Below, piece by piece: positions 22,444 through 33,843 of a stretch of DNA of 64,000 bases (its first letter is position 1; every line of letters begins with the position of its first letter). The position numbers and the translations under genes were made by a program. Source of the DNA: Cordia subcordata. Its lineage: Eukaryota > Streptophyta > Magnoliopsida > Boraginales > Cordiaceae. The notes under the pieces are model-generated. The model was not told the DNA's origin, did no database searches, and saw nothing but the letters and a program-made list of their open reading frames with translations. The stretch is taken from positions 4,030,001-4,094,000 of the forward strand of contig JAPTOF010000015.1 in assembly GCA_028554755.1 (NCBI GenBank), in the 5' to 3' direction.

Positions 22444-23669
22444 TGATAAGTCGTCTCTCGAGTGCAAGTTCTAAAGACCCGTAAGTGTACTAATTGATGC
22501 AGTGTAGTATGTGCGAGAACGGGTATCGACCCATGGGGAGGCTATGTTGTAGGATGGATTCTATGTGTGTCTTAGAGAATGCCAAAAAGGAAACTTAAAC
22601 TAACTATTTTTTTGGCATTTTTGGATGATTGGGAGCTCTAAGGAAAGAAAAAAAAACTAAACTGTAGGAATGGGAGGTTTAAAGACAAGCTATCTAGAGA
22701 GAATTAACAAATGGAAATGATTGGGGTGTCATTTACTCGTTAATGAATGATCTTAGATTCCAATACTATGGGATAACATAGGGCTTAATTGTCAATTGCT
22801 CTTTTACTAAGTTGCTTAGTTAAGATCCTAATTTCCCCCTAGTACTCAGTGTAGGTCCGTTCTTAGGCGGTACCTCCTAGAGCTAGGGTGTGGTCCTTAT
22901 GACCTAGGGCCTTTATGACCTAAGGCCTTAAGAGTGACTAACTAGCTTCCTAGGTGACCTAGAGCAAACCTACCCTAATACCTAAATCATTGGCTAGATT
23001 CAAAGCGAAGACCTAGTGTAGCTAGAGCTGACTAAATCTACTTGGAAACCTATTGGTTGGATTTAAAGCCAAAGGAGACTCAATTTAGACTAGCCTTTAA
23101 TTATGCTTCGTCATTCTAGGGTCACAATAGCGAGATTTGACCTATTAACGCTTTCGTACATGTTCTAAGCCAAGGTGTTTTCGAATAAAAGGACCTATTC
23201 GACTATCAAACATCGTCACGCTTGGATTATACCATTAAAAACACTTTTGAACCAACATGTATGGAATATTGAGGTCATATTTACTACTAGGCATGCAAAC
23301 ATACACATGAACATGAATATAAGCATTACCCACTTCACAAGATCCACACATAAACACATAGACATGATTATAGAATGGACTAGAGGTGTTTAGTAGCAAA
23401 TAAACTTCAATTTATACATATACAACTATCATAGGCATATTATCAAACACCTAGACATGTATTGAACAATAGCCATTGAAACAAGAAAGACAGCATATGT
23501 ATATACATTAAGCCATTGAATCCCATAATATAGAAGCATAGAATCAACCCATTACACAAGTGTTATCACCTAAACAAATTTACTCAAACATAATATAATA
23601 GAAGATAAAAGAGAGAATAGAAAACTCCCATTCCATCCTAGCAATTCTTGGGCAAAATCCTTGAGTAGT
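22444..23669 (-). repeat. Element B 5' LTR, first part
   Basis: It begins TGATAAGTCGTC after the primer site and parallels 13225-14440 of the 3' LTR. It is interrupted after CCTTGAGTAG by element C. Because C has a related LTR in the opposite orientation, this segment forms an imperfect inverted repeat with about 24340-25593. Confidence 0.88.
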
Positions 23670-24185
23670 TGATGTGTTGGTTTCATGTGTGATTTTGTAT
23701 TGTATTTCTATATCTATTTTGAGGTATTTTGTGCTCTATGAGGTGTATTAATATAGCATTTATGTTATACTTGAGCATATTAAACTTTTGTCTCTATAGT
23801 TGAGCTTAAACCATAAATGTTACACTAAAGTACACTTATCTTGTGGTCTAGGTGAGTTTGAGGAATGTCTTGAGTTGAACAAAGATGGAGATGGCTTGGG
23901 CAAGTATTGAAGAAGATTTTGAAGATAAAACATGGAAGAAAACCCTGTTGGGAAGCTTCCGGACAAAGACCAAAGCAACCAGAAGCAAAACAGAGCTAAA
24001 ACGAAGCCAAAAGAAAGTAAATAGGCACCACCGGAGCATTGGCTTCAAAATACCAATGCACCGGCTGACTATTCTGCCAAAAATAGAGAGAAAACTTCTA
24101 CTACTGGAATAGAGGTCCCATTGGTACCGGTGCTCTGGTTAAGTGTTCCGGTAGTCGCAGAAATTGGCTAGTCGCAGAAATTGGC

Positions 24186-24192
24186 TATATAA
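24186..24192 (+). promoter_or_regulatory. TATA box in element C 5' LTR
   Basis: TATATAAG in a position matching the minus-strand TATA of B (14603-14610, 30933-30940) and the C 3' LTR (29455-29462). The downstream block GGCCATTTTATAGAAG is also shared. This is the likely start of element transcription. Confidence 0.6.
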
Positions 24193-24493
24193 GCTCGCTT
24201 TTGGCCATTTTATAGAAGAACAAGTCATATTCTTTCACGGCCATCTCCTAAAACCCTAATCCTCTCATTCCCACCTCTCACACACTCTTCCATATGTAAA
24301 AGCACTTTGGAGTTATTTAAGAGGATCAAACACAAGGATTTGGGCATAGCTCATGGATTGTAAAGCATGGATTTAGATAGAGAGGTATCTATCTTTTGTC
24401 CCAAATCTAAATATGTAAGATTAGAGCTATGTAGGGTGATTATTCTTGTATTTATGGATTGATTATTGCTCTTACGTAATGGGAACTTGATAG

Positions 24494-24496
<3 letters not shown>

Positions 24497-24542
<46 letters not shown>
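24497..24542. repeat. TA microsatellite in element C 5' LTR
   Basis: About 46 bp of uninterrupted TA dinucleotides. The matching place in the 3' LTR (about 29770-29788) has only a short interrupted run, so the expansion postdates insertion or arose in this copy. Confidence 0.9.
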
Positions 24543-24543
<1 letters not shown>

Positions 24544-25599
24544 TTTGTGCTTAGGGTTTCAAAGGCCATTTTACATACATGTCTACGTGTTTGTTGAAAT
24601 GCTTTAATGATGTAGCATATGTATATTGAAGTTTATTTTACTATTAACCATTTTTAAATCATTATGCTAGCATGTCTATGTGTTTGTGTGTTGCTTGCAT
24701 GAAGTGGGTATGCTTATATACATGTCTCTGTGTGTGTTTGCATATCAAATAGCATAAATAGCTTCTATTGCATACATGTCGGGTGCCATTGCCTAAATTG
24801 GTGTAATCTAAGTATATTTATGTGCTTAGTAGTAGAATACCCCAGAATATTCTCAAACATCATGCCTTAGATGTGTTTGCTTTACTCTTAAACGTTAATA
24901 CCCGCTATTGTGATGATGATCAGTGGTGCATAACTAATGGCTAGCCGAGTTCGAGTCTCTCTTAGCTTTAAATCCAGCTAATGAGTTCTAGAGTAGGTTA
25001 GTCGACCTTAGATAGATTAGGTCTTGGCTTTAAATCCAGCCAACGATTTAGACCTTGTGCTTAGATCAATCTAAGTCATCTAGAATCCTGACTAGCTAGC
25101 CCTATGGCCCTAAGTCATAAAGACCATACACCATGGTTCTAGGGGTTCACACCTAGGGACGAATTCACGCTGAGTCTTAGGGTGTAATTAGGAGGTTAAT
25201 TAGGAGACTAGACGAGAGCAACCGAGTTTAATCGATCAAGCAACCCTAACATGAAGTAGTAATCACCCATTTACAAGCCGTAATCACCTTATTCCCCATT
25301 TTCACGTGTTAGCATCCCCTTAGATTGCTTGATTCCCCATCACACACACACACACCCTTTGTATTTCCTTGTTCTTAGATTAGGTTTAATTTTCCTGAGC
25401 TCCCTTTAAATCGAAAACCCCAAAAACATTATAGTTAGGACCTCAACACGTACCTTTTAGGACGCACTTAGCTTAGGACACAATTACACGTTAGGCCTCC
25501 TCGTGCATTCGACCTTGCACTCGCACACACTGTACTAAACAAGTCCCGTGCGCTTACGGGCTATTTAGGCCTGTGCTCACGAATAGCATATCAAGTTCT

Positions 25600-25617
25600 T
25601 GGCGCCGTTGCCAGGGA
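25600..25617 (+). promoter_or_regulatory. Primer-binding site of element C (tRNA-Asp)
   Basis: TGGCGCCGTTGCCAGGGA begins six bases after the LTR. It matches the complement of the plant tRNA-Asp 3' end at all but one or two positions, and is the best-preserved primer site in the window. The leader that follows to 25772 is T-rich with no ORF. Confidence 0.85.
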
Positions 25618-25772
25618 GCCAACGGTTGTTTGGTTTCTTAGTTTTTGTGTGTCTTAGCTCGTTGCGTGTTGTTTTATCTTTTCTTTTCTTGTTTTCTTTA
25701 TTTTGATTAGTAAAAAAATTCAAAAAAAAAGTTCTTAAGCATTGTGAAGAGTTTTACTTGTGTCAATTAGTC

Positions 25773-27571
25773 ATGAATGATCCTAATTCATCATGGTGGT
25801 CACTTGTATCCTCTTCCCTACCACCTGAATGTGTTTCTATTACTTGTTGTGTGTGTGGAGGTTATGAGCATCAAACTTTCTTTTGCCCCCATGATGATCC
25901 CCAATCGGCTTGTTTATAATCATTGCGGAAGCCATGATCATTTTTCTAGTGTTTGTTTTATCCTTTGTCAGCATTCTTGATTGCATACAACATCTAATGC
26001 CCCTAGCAATCATATGCCCATGCATGCATCCACATCTAGTTATTACAATTCTAGGGAGCAACAACATGTATATTCATATTGGGATCAAGATGACTCTTCA
26101 TATTTTCCACCTCATTGCTTTGAAAATCTATCTCCCGTACCATCATTTCCCACCTACCCTTCTCTCGAGTACTATAATGGTTATGCCTATAGTGATCCCA
26201 ATCAAGATACTTCCCATTTCCACTCAGTTGAGCCATCTTTTTTTAGGTCTTTTTCTCAAGAGGAAACACTTGACTATCTCCTATCCCTCATCCAATCTAA
26301 CCAAGAACAACTAGAGAGTTTGAAGCGAGACACCAAATCTTTAGGTGTGTCCTTGGAGAGAGTGATTGAGAGTGTGCAGCTCATGAGTGAGAATGTTGAG
26401 ATACCTTTAAAATGAGTTGAAGAGATAAGAGAGAGACCTAGAGATGAGAGAAATGGTGCTGAAAATGATGATGTATTGGAGAGACATCTAGAAAGAGAGC
26501 TTGATGGAGAGATAACAACTTGTAATGAGAATGAGGATGAGCTTAATGATAATTTGGTTCTTGATGACTCTTATGAATATGTTTTAGCGGAAATAGTACC
26601 CTATCCTCCTAAGCTTTCAACGACTTCCATTAAGTCACATGAGCCTTTTTTTTCTTCTCATCCCACACATTCCGCACACTTAGAGGTTGAGTCTTGTGAT
26701 CATAGCACTTATTTGCATTTCGAGTCTACATTTAGGGAGCCTAGGGTACACACCTCCCTTGAGCATTCACGCATCCATGACCCAAAATCCTTTGAGTTCT
26801 CATTGTCCTCTCTATGTGTGTCTACCCCCTATGAAAAGCATGATGGTGAGATGACACCCACTAGTGATGAATATATCGTTGTATTTAAAGAGACTGTAGC
26901 TAGTGAAGGTTTAAAGTCATCCATTGGGGAGAACAAAACATCAATTTCGGAGGTTTTAGATGATAAATCTCTTGGAGTTAAGAATTATTATATTGAGAAG
27001 AATAACAACTCTAAGAAAACACCTAAAAAAGAAATTGGTGTGCTTGGAAGATTGATCTGTGGGTCTCTTTGGATGTTTGATGAATCATTAATGGAAATAG
27101 AGCCCATTAAGATCAAATCCACCCTTCATGAGAAGTTAGAATGACCTAGGCTTGATGATGAGGTATCTTATAGAGAAGAAGAGTGTAGTACGTCTATCTC
27201 TCTTATCGTTGCTCCTCCTTCTTCAAGTGTCGGTCTTACTCCCCTTCCTATTCTGTTGAGTCTTCATCTTTGGAGCTCACGTTCGTACCTTCATGCATAG
27301 AACATTTTCATCTAGGGGTGGTTATGAAAAGAAGACCATGGGATGGTTAGTTAGAGAGCAAGCAGGGCATGATCTTTCTTGTTTATGCATGACGCCTTCT
27401 ACACTTGCGCACACATTCTTATTTGATGTTTCTGGGTGGGATCTTGAAAAGGGGTACGTTGTGCATTCATTACGCCGTCAGATAGTTTATGACCCTTTTC
27501 CTTCTACTGTTTGTGCTTGGTTGAATATCCGGCAATTTGTGCCTCGTAATTTTAAACATGTATTGCTCTAA
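25773..27571 (+). pseudogene. Unknown zinc-knuckle ORF of element C (broken)
   Basis: I do not recognise this protein family. The start is the first ATG after the primer site (MNDPNSSWWSLVS). A CCHC knuckle, CX2CX4HX4C, lies at 25845-25886. A second at 25915-25956 has Tyr for its first Cys and lies after a one-base frame slip near 25905. The frame then runs to 27144 with two TGA stops (25978 and 26413). It covers a Ser/Tyr/His-rich part, a likely coiled coil (about 26250-26410), an acidic stretch and a conserved GSxWMFxESL block (about 27060). A last piece, 27293-27571, contains DLSCLCM and SGWDLEKGY. The same ORF exists in D. The knuckle suggests nucleic-acid binding in the place of gag. Confidence 0.6.
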
Positions 27572-28966
27572 CACTAGTGCCCGGTTGGAGGCGTTAAATC
27601 TAGAGTTACTAGGAGACACCCTAGACATGTGTATACTTTTCTTGTTTTCCTTGTCTTTTACTTGTTTTCATTTTTCTTGTTTTTACTTATTATACTTGCT
27701 TTCTTGTTTACTTTCCTTGATTTCCATTTTTGTTTTTGTTTGCTTTCTTTTTCACCTTCCCAAGTGTTGATCCTTACTTCTATTATTTCCCATTCCTCAT
27801 ACACCTTGTTTATCATTTGGTGATGCCAATGCAAGCTAGCATGGCATATGCTACTAATCATGTGCTTTGAGTATTTGTCATTTGTTAAGAAATAGGGTTA
27901 GTAGACAAATTATTGATCATTGGCATCAAAGAGCTTCAAAAGGAACACAAGGTTGTAACTATCCTTTCTCCACTTGTTCCCTTTTATCTACCTGTCCCCA
28001 CCACCGTTACCTGTTTTGTGTTGCCTATTTGCTTGTTGAGTAGTATTGTTTTATTTGCTTAAGGACAAGCAAAGTTTAGGTTTGGGGGTGTGGGAGTTTG
28101 ATTTTATTGTTTTATGCTTTATAAATGGTAGATGTGTATTATGTGCTTTAAAATGGTGAAAATTTTTCAATTTTGGTGCATATAGAGTTGTTTATTTTTT
28201 GGTTGATCATTGTGTCGGCTTTTGTGATTAATTCCATTGATTGGTGAACATGAGTTGCGTTGTGGGGAATGAATAGAGTGGATTGAAAATCGAGTTTTAG
28301 AGGGGATGCCCTTGAAAGTTGTGGGGAGTGAGGACCTTTAAGAATGCCCTTTGTAGCCACCCCATAGCTTTGTAAGAAAAAGTGTTGAAAAAGGTTGTTG
28401 ATATGAGTACTTCTTTCTTGATTGGTTCTTTTTGATGTGCCAAAACCTTTCTTTTTCTTTTTCTTTTCTTTTCTTTTTGTGTGAATACAATGCAAAGCAT
28501 GAAAAAAAATTTTTAAAAAATTTCAAAAAGGCAAAAAGGGGCAAAAATCAAAAAAAAAAAATGAAGAAGAGAAAAAGCCAATGGCACCAAAAAGTTTTGT
28601 GAATAAGTGCATAAGTGAGACAATGCCAACTTAGCACAAGTTATCCTATATGTAGATATGTGAATAACACTTTTTATAAGCCATTGTGTATATATATTCT
28701 CTCTCATTCTGAGTGTGTGAGTTAAAATCCTAGGCTTGTGGTTGATTGGCTACTAGGGAAATTTCTACGAGGAACGAGACCCCTTACGAGTAGAAAGAGG
28801 ATCCAAAGAGACTTAAGGATCTCTCCATGATAGGAATGGCCCCTTCATGCTTCTTAGACTAACCTTGATAATGAGTCAATCCTTGGGAAACCCTTTGTAT
28901 CGACTTTAGAGATAAACTTAGATTTGCACTTGTTTGAGGACAAGCAAGAAAAAGGTTAGGGGGTGT
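27572..28966 (+). other. Element C post-coding region with two polypurine-hairpin modules
   Basis: This corresponds to the post-pol region of A and B. It starts with a pyrimidine-rich stretch (27630-27770), whose hydrophobic frames I reject. It holds the internal hairpin TTTGCTT (28054-28060) / AAGCAAA (28067-28073) with the tract AGGTTTGGGGGTGTGGG (28078-28094). The conserved block at about 28320-28440, an A-rich tract (28500-28575) and the terminal hairpin (28929-28948) with polypurine tract (28949-28966) follow, abutting the 3' LTR. Confidence 0.72.
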
Positions 28967-30806
28967 TGATGTATTAGTTTCATGTGTGATTTTGTATTGT
29001 ATTTCTATATCCATTTTGAGGTATTTTGTGCTCTATAAGGTGTATTAATATAGCATTTATATTATACTTGAGCATATTAAGCTTTTGGTGTTTATAGTTG
29101 AGCTTAAAGCATAAATGCTACATTACAGTACACTTATCTTGTGTTCTAGGTGAGTTTGAGGAATGTCTTGAGCTGAACAAAGATGTAGATGGCTTGGGCA
29201 AGTATTGAAGAAGAATTTGAAGATCAAACGTGGAAGAAAAACATGTTGGGAAGCTTCAAGACAAAGACCAAAGCAACCAGAAGCAAAACAAAGTCAAAAG
29301 AGAGCAAATAGGCTCTACCGAAGCACTGGCTCCAAAGTACTAGTGCACCGGCTGACTATTCTGCCAAAAATAGAGAGCAAACTTCTACTACGAAATAGAG
29401 GCCCCACTAGTACCGGTGCTCCGGTTCAGTGTTCCGGTAGTCGCAGAAATTAGCTATATAAGCTCGTTTTTGGCCATTTTATAGAAGAACAAGTCATATT
29501 CTTTCACACCCATCTCCCAAAACCCTAATCCTCTCATTCCCACCTCTCACATACTCTTACATACACAAAAGAACTTTGCAATCAAGCCTTTAAAAGGATC
29601 AAACACAAGGATTTTGGCATAGCTTATGGATTGTAAAGCATGGATTTGGATAGAAGGGTATCTCTCTTTTGTCCCAAATCTAAATATGTATGATTAGGGC
29701 TGTGTAAGGTGATTATTCTTGTATTTGAGGATTGATTATTACTCTTATGTTATGGGAACTTGATGGATTTATATATATACATATATGCTTTGTGCTTAGG
29801 GTTTCAAAGGCCATTTTACATACATGTCTGTGTGTTTGCTGAAATGCCTCAATGATGTAGCATAAATATATTGAAGTTTATTTTACTATTAATCATTTCT
29901 AAATCATTATGCTAGTATGTCTATGTGTTTGTGTGGTGATTGCATGAAGTGGGTATGCTTATATACATGTCTATGTGTGTGTTTGCATATCAAATAGCAT
30001 AAGTAGCTTCTATTGCATACATGTCGGGTGACATTGCTTAAATTGGTGTAATTTAAGTATGTCTATGTGCTTACTAATACCCCGGAATATTCTCAAACGC
30101 CATGCCCTAGATGTGTTTGCTACTCTTAAATGTTAATACCCACTACTGTGTTGATGATCGGTGGTGTATAATTAATGGCTAGCTTAGTTCGAGTCTCCCT
30201 TAGCTTTAAATCTAGTTAATGGGTTTCAGGGTAGGTTAGTTGACCTTATATGGACTAGGTCTTGGCTTTAAATCTGGGTAACGGTTTAGACGCTACGGTT
30301 AGATTGATCTAAGTCACCTAAAATCCTAACCAACTAATCCTATGGCCCTAAGTCATAAAGACCATACGCCGTGGCTCTATAGGTCAACACCTCGGGACGA
30401 ATTCGCACTGAGTCTTAGGGTGTAATTAGGAGGCTAATTAAGAGACTAGACGAGAGCAATCGAGTTTAATCCATCAAGCAACCCTAACATGAAGTAGTAA
30501 TCACCCATTTGCAAGCCGTAATCACCTTATTTCCCATTTTCACGTGTTAGCATCCCCTTAGATCGCTTGATTCCCTATCACATACATACAACACATTTGT
30601 ATTTCCTTGTTTTTGGATTAGGTTTACTTTTCCTAAGCTCTCTTTAATTCAAAAACCCCAAAAACATTGTAGTTAGGACCTCAACACGTAGCTTTTAGGA
30701 CACATTTAGCTTAAGACACCATACACATTAGGCCTTCCTGTGGATTCGACCCCTCACTCGCACACACTGTACTACACACGTCCCATGCACTTGTGGGCTA
30801 TTTAGG
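28967..30806 (+). repeat. Element C 3' LTR, truncated at its end
   Basis: It starts TGATGTATTAG and parallels the 5' LTR to GGGCTATTTAGGC, where it stops and B's LTR sequence GCTTAAAACTAG continues. About 30 bp of C and about 25-35 bp of B are missing, with the two bases GC shared at the junction. Confidence 0.85.
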
Positions 30807-31518
30807 CTTAAAACTAGTTGAAAAGTGTATAAGTGTATATGTGTTGAAGGTTGGTGAAAGAGGAATTAAGGTTTGGGAGATAGGTGTGAAAGAATATGAC
30901 TTAATTGTCTTTCTAAAATGGCTAAAAGTGGGCTTATATAGCTAATTTCTATGACTATCGGAACACTTAACCGGAGCACCGGTACAAATAGGGCCTCTAT
31001 TCCGATAGTAAAAGTTTGCTCTCTATTTTTGGTGGAATAGTGAGCCGGTGCACGGGCACCAAAGGCCCTCTATTCCGGTAGTAGAAACTTGCTTTCTGTT
31101 TTTGGCAGAATAGTGAGCCGGTGAGCTAGTACACCGGGTACTTTGAAGCCAGTGTTTCGGTAGTCTCTTTGCTCTCTTTTAGCTTCGTTTTAGCTCTATT
31201 TTGCTTCCAATTGTCTTAACCTTTGTCCGGAAGCCCTTAAACTTGATTTTCTTCCACTTTTCCTCTTCAATATGCTTCCAATCCTTGCTCAAACCATCTC
31301 CATCTTTGTTGATCTTCAAACAATCCTCACTCTCACCTATAACATCCAAAACAAGCCATTAATGTAGCATTTACTTTTTAAGCTCAACTATGTACAGTTG
31401 AATACGCTTAAGCCTATACCTAGTACAAGTACTACACTAATGCAACTATTTAGGCTCATTACACCTGCAAAATATAGACAAATAACAATTCAAACACACA
31501 CAAAAACACAACACATTA
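30806..31518 (-). repeat. Element B 5' LTR, second part
   Basis: It matches 14478-15180 of the 3' LTR. The minus-strand TATA box is at 30933-30940, so the functional U3-R boundary of B's 5' LTR lies on this side of the C insertion. It ends ACACATTA, a one-base change from CATCA. Confidence 0.88.
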
Positions 31519-32277
31519 GTACTATCACCTCTAAACTACATTTGGAACCTTAGAATCTCTAATCCACTGAGTGATCACCACCTGGGCATGGATCTCTTAA
31601 TCTAGGGAGCAACCCATAAGCTAAATGACTGATATACCCCTAAAAGGTGATGTCACTAGACCAAATTTATGATGACCTACAGGACAAGTCTAAGGGGGCG
31701 CATAGAATCTACTATTACACATGCTTATTCTAATTGTTAGAACATAACACCGAACATACAAGGTAGACAATCTTACCATTTAGGACCTCTCCTCATGATG
31801 CATCAAAATGCTGCACCTTAACTTCATTAGTTTATCCACACATGCTCAAAAGTAAGAGCATCAGTCACTTAGAAGCAATGAGTATCTTGTCTTCTATAAA
31901 TAGTGGCATGTTTCCAGAAGACATACTTACTATGGTTTTGTCTGATGTGTGACATACGTACTAGGAACGAAGTCCCAAAAGACCCGCTAATAACCTAGAT
32001 GAATCATCCCTATCGGGAGACTCACCCACTATAACCTTATCCTGGTAAAGTGTTGAACGCTACTATCTAGTTATGGACATTCTTCATGACATATCCAAAA
32101 CTAGACTAAGACCTACTATATGTCTAGCATCACTGCACACCTAAGTCATTGGACTACATCATTGGACCTTTACATCAGAGATAATATATGTAAGAATTGC
32201 TCATAAATATAAACAATGATCAAATGTCTTGCTTGATATCCATGTACAAGTGGTCTTTAGGGCATACAATCCTAATA
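31519..32277 (-). repeat. Copia X 5' LTR, second part
   Basis: This is the U3 side of the LTR. It starts with GTACTATCACCTC, which matches the Y LTR at about 58181, and ends with GGGCATACAATCCTAATA, matching the Y end at about 58950-58969. In element sense it begins TATTAGGATTG, a decayed TG start. No polypurine tract follows, as expected for the outer edge of a 5' LTR. Confidence 0.72.
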
Positions 32278-32980
32278 AAAAAGTGTAATACAAGTTGGAT
32301 TTGATAACCAATACAAGACCTATGATGCCTTGAGAAAACTAAAGCTCTTCTTGCATTGCTCTCTCTTTTTCCATTTTGTTTTCTGAAACTTTAAAGCTCT
32401 AAAATCTTGGGTTCTTGTCAAAAGACAAAAGATAATTTATATATATATTATATATATATATATATATATCCCATTTGAAAAATAGCTATTAGACATAGAG
32501 GATAATAGGCCAAAATAAGAGTTTTGACCGTTATAGAAAAATTAGGGTAAAAAATCATGTTTTCAATCACTAGTTTTGAGATAAAAATATGAAGTCTGAA
32601 GCTTCTGAGAGAGCTTTTGTACATGTTGATACACCAGCAAAGTGCAGCCGATAAGTGCTGGGCGAGGTAGATCATGTTCGGTATCCCAACAAGGTTAAAA
32701 AATGTGTCTTTTAAAAAACTTACTATTAGGTGGGGTAAAATGCTCATTTGGAACCCCGGTAAGAGTAGACCCAACAACACAAAAATTCTATTTTTCGAAG
32801 AAACTCATGATCTATCACTTCAAAGATGATTCTAACAACATTTTGAGCCTAAAAACATTTTGAAATATGTGCAATCATTTTGAAAACATGTTTAGGAATA
32901 TAATATCTCAGTTTTTAAACTAAGAGAGAGAAAAAATTAAGAGACTAAGAGCAAGACATCTTTAACATGTAAAATATCTA
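32278..32980. other. Unassigned AT-rich sequence between copia X and element F
   Basis: I see no ORF of substance and no match to other parts of the window. It contains a TA microsatellite (about 32438-32469). This may be original target DNA or an older decayed element. Confidence 0.4.
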
Positions 32981-33820
32981 TGACCATGAGGGGTTTCAAA
33001 AAGGTGCAAATGCACGGATCAGAAGCAATGCAATGTGTGCAAGAGTACGGTATCGTCTCCTCATAGAGGCCTCTAATAATTGTCCTAGATTTTATGCATT
33101 CTAAACCAGCTACGTGTCAAAGGAAAATCTTTTTGTGGTTTTTTTGTGCTTTTCTTTTTGGAATTGAAGGGAACTCTAAATTAAAGACATTAAATTAAAC
33201 TACCTAAACTAATGTGTATAATAGAAAGGAAAACAAACTAGAAAGCGAGTGATTAAATCAATAAGGAAGGACTAAGGCGACTACTACTCTATTATGGGGT
33301 CGGGATTTTATTCTTGCTTTGGGTATTTTGATGGCTTTGATTGCTTCCTTTAGAGGTCTAAAACCACTAACCGCATTATCCCTAATTCTTGGTGTAATTC
33401 TATCCCTAAGCAGATCCTACTTAGAGTATAGCGTTGTCCTTGGGTTTTAAGGTTTATTTGATTAAGACTTCTAGATTGATACTGATTAATACACTAACCT
33501 AGGGTTTAAATCATTAACTGCATTTCCAGATAAGGCCTAACCCACCTAAGTTCAACTATGTGTAATAGGTGACCTATTAGTTTTATTTCACCCTAAAGAC
33601 CACACATTAAACCTAGTTATAGAATCAAGCACAATTAATCAACATCATATAAGCAGATATGAGAAATTAAGAACATAATAATACATGTTTTCCCATTGAC
33701 ACAATTAATCAAACACATAGACATGTTCAACAATCACTATTAAAGCAATAAAAACCCAACATGCATTTAAACCATCAAAATATCTCAAATCAAGTTTTAT
33801 AGTCCTCAACCCATAATAGA
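32981..33820 (-). repeat. Element F 3' LTR, first part
   Basis: The start at TGACCATGAGG is inferred by alignment with other LTR starts. From 33010 it closely follows 54182-54985 of the 5' LTR. It is interrupted after CCATAATAGA by element G. It contains no coding sequence. Confidence 0.72.
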
Positions 33821-33843
33821 TGATATGCTATTTCAGAGCACAA

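Larger units (their letters stand above)
23670..25593 (+). repeat. Element C 5' LTR
   Basis: It runs from TGATGTGTTGG to AGCATATCA, 1,924 bp. A TATATAA box lies at 24186-24192, preceded by ACCGG-containing motifs (24030-24150) and a short direct repeat of AGAAATTGGCTA. A pure TA run occupies 24497-24542. The 3' LTR has a much shorter TA run at the same place. Confidence 0.9.
23670..30806 (+). mobile_element. Element C: non-autonomous Athila-related element with a foreign ORF
   Basis: This plus-strand element has 5' LTR 23670-25593, internal region 25594-28966 and 3' LTR 28967-about 30806. The PBS is a good tRNA-Asp match. The LTR promoter zone is the same family as B's, and the 3' noncoding region matches A and B. 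There is no gag capsid, protease, RT or integrase. The coding part is one broken ORF of unknown family with zinc knuckles. The last roughly 30 bp of the 3' LTR are missing at the junction with B, so the target duplication cannot be verified. It probably depended on proteins from a B-type element. Confidence 0.85.
13225..31518 (-). mobile_element. Element B: Athila-like retrotransposon, split by element C
   Basis: This minus-strand element consists of 3' LTR 13225-15180, internal region 15181-22443 and 5' LTR 22444-23669 plus about 30806-31518. It inserted in the LTR of copia X. Flanks ATACC (13220-13224) and GTACT (31519-31523) differ by two transitions, and the unfilled site in the related Y LTR reads GTACT (about 58181), so this is a decayed target duplication. 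The internal content parallels A domain for domain but with different breaks, a 238-bp tandem duplication and a deletion in gag. Confidence 0.88.

Noticed and set aside
24497..24542. TA run as a replication origin or regulatory site
   Set aside because: It is a microsatellite that differs in length between the two LTRs of the same element.
25600..25617. tRNA-Asp gene
   Set aside because: Only 18 bases complementary to the tRNA 3' end are present, in the standard position of a retroelement primer-binding site. No cloverleaf surrounds it.
27537..27823. Hydrophobic frames after the C ORF as an envelope-like gene
   Set aside because: They are short, overlapping frames in a pyrimidine-rich tract with no signal-peptide plus ectodomain layout and no counterpart in A or B.
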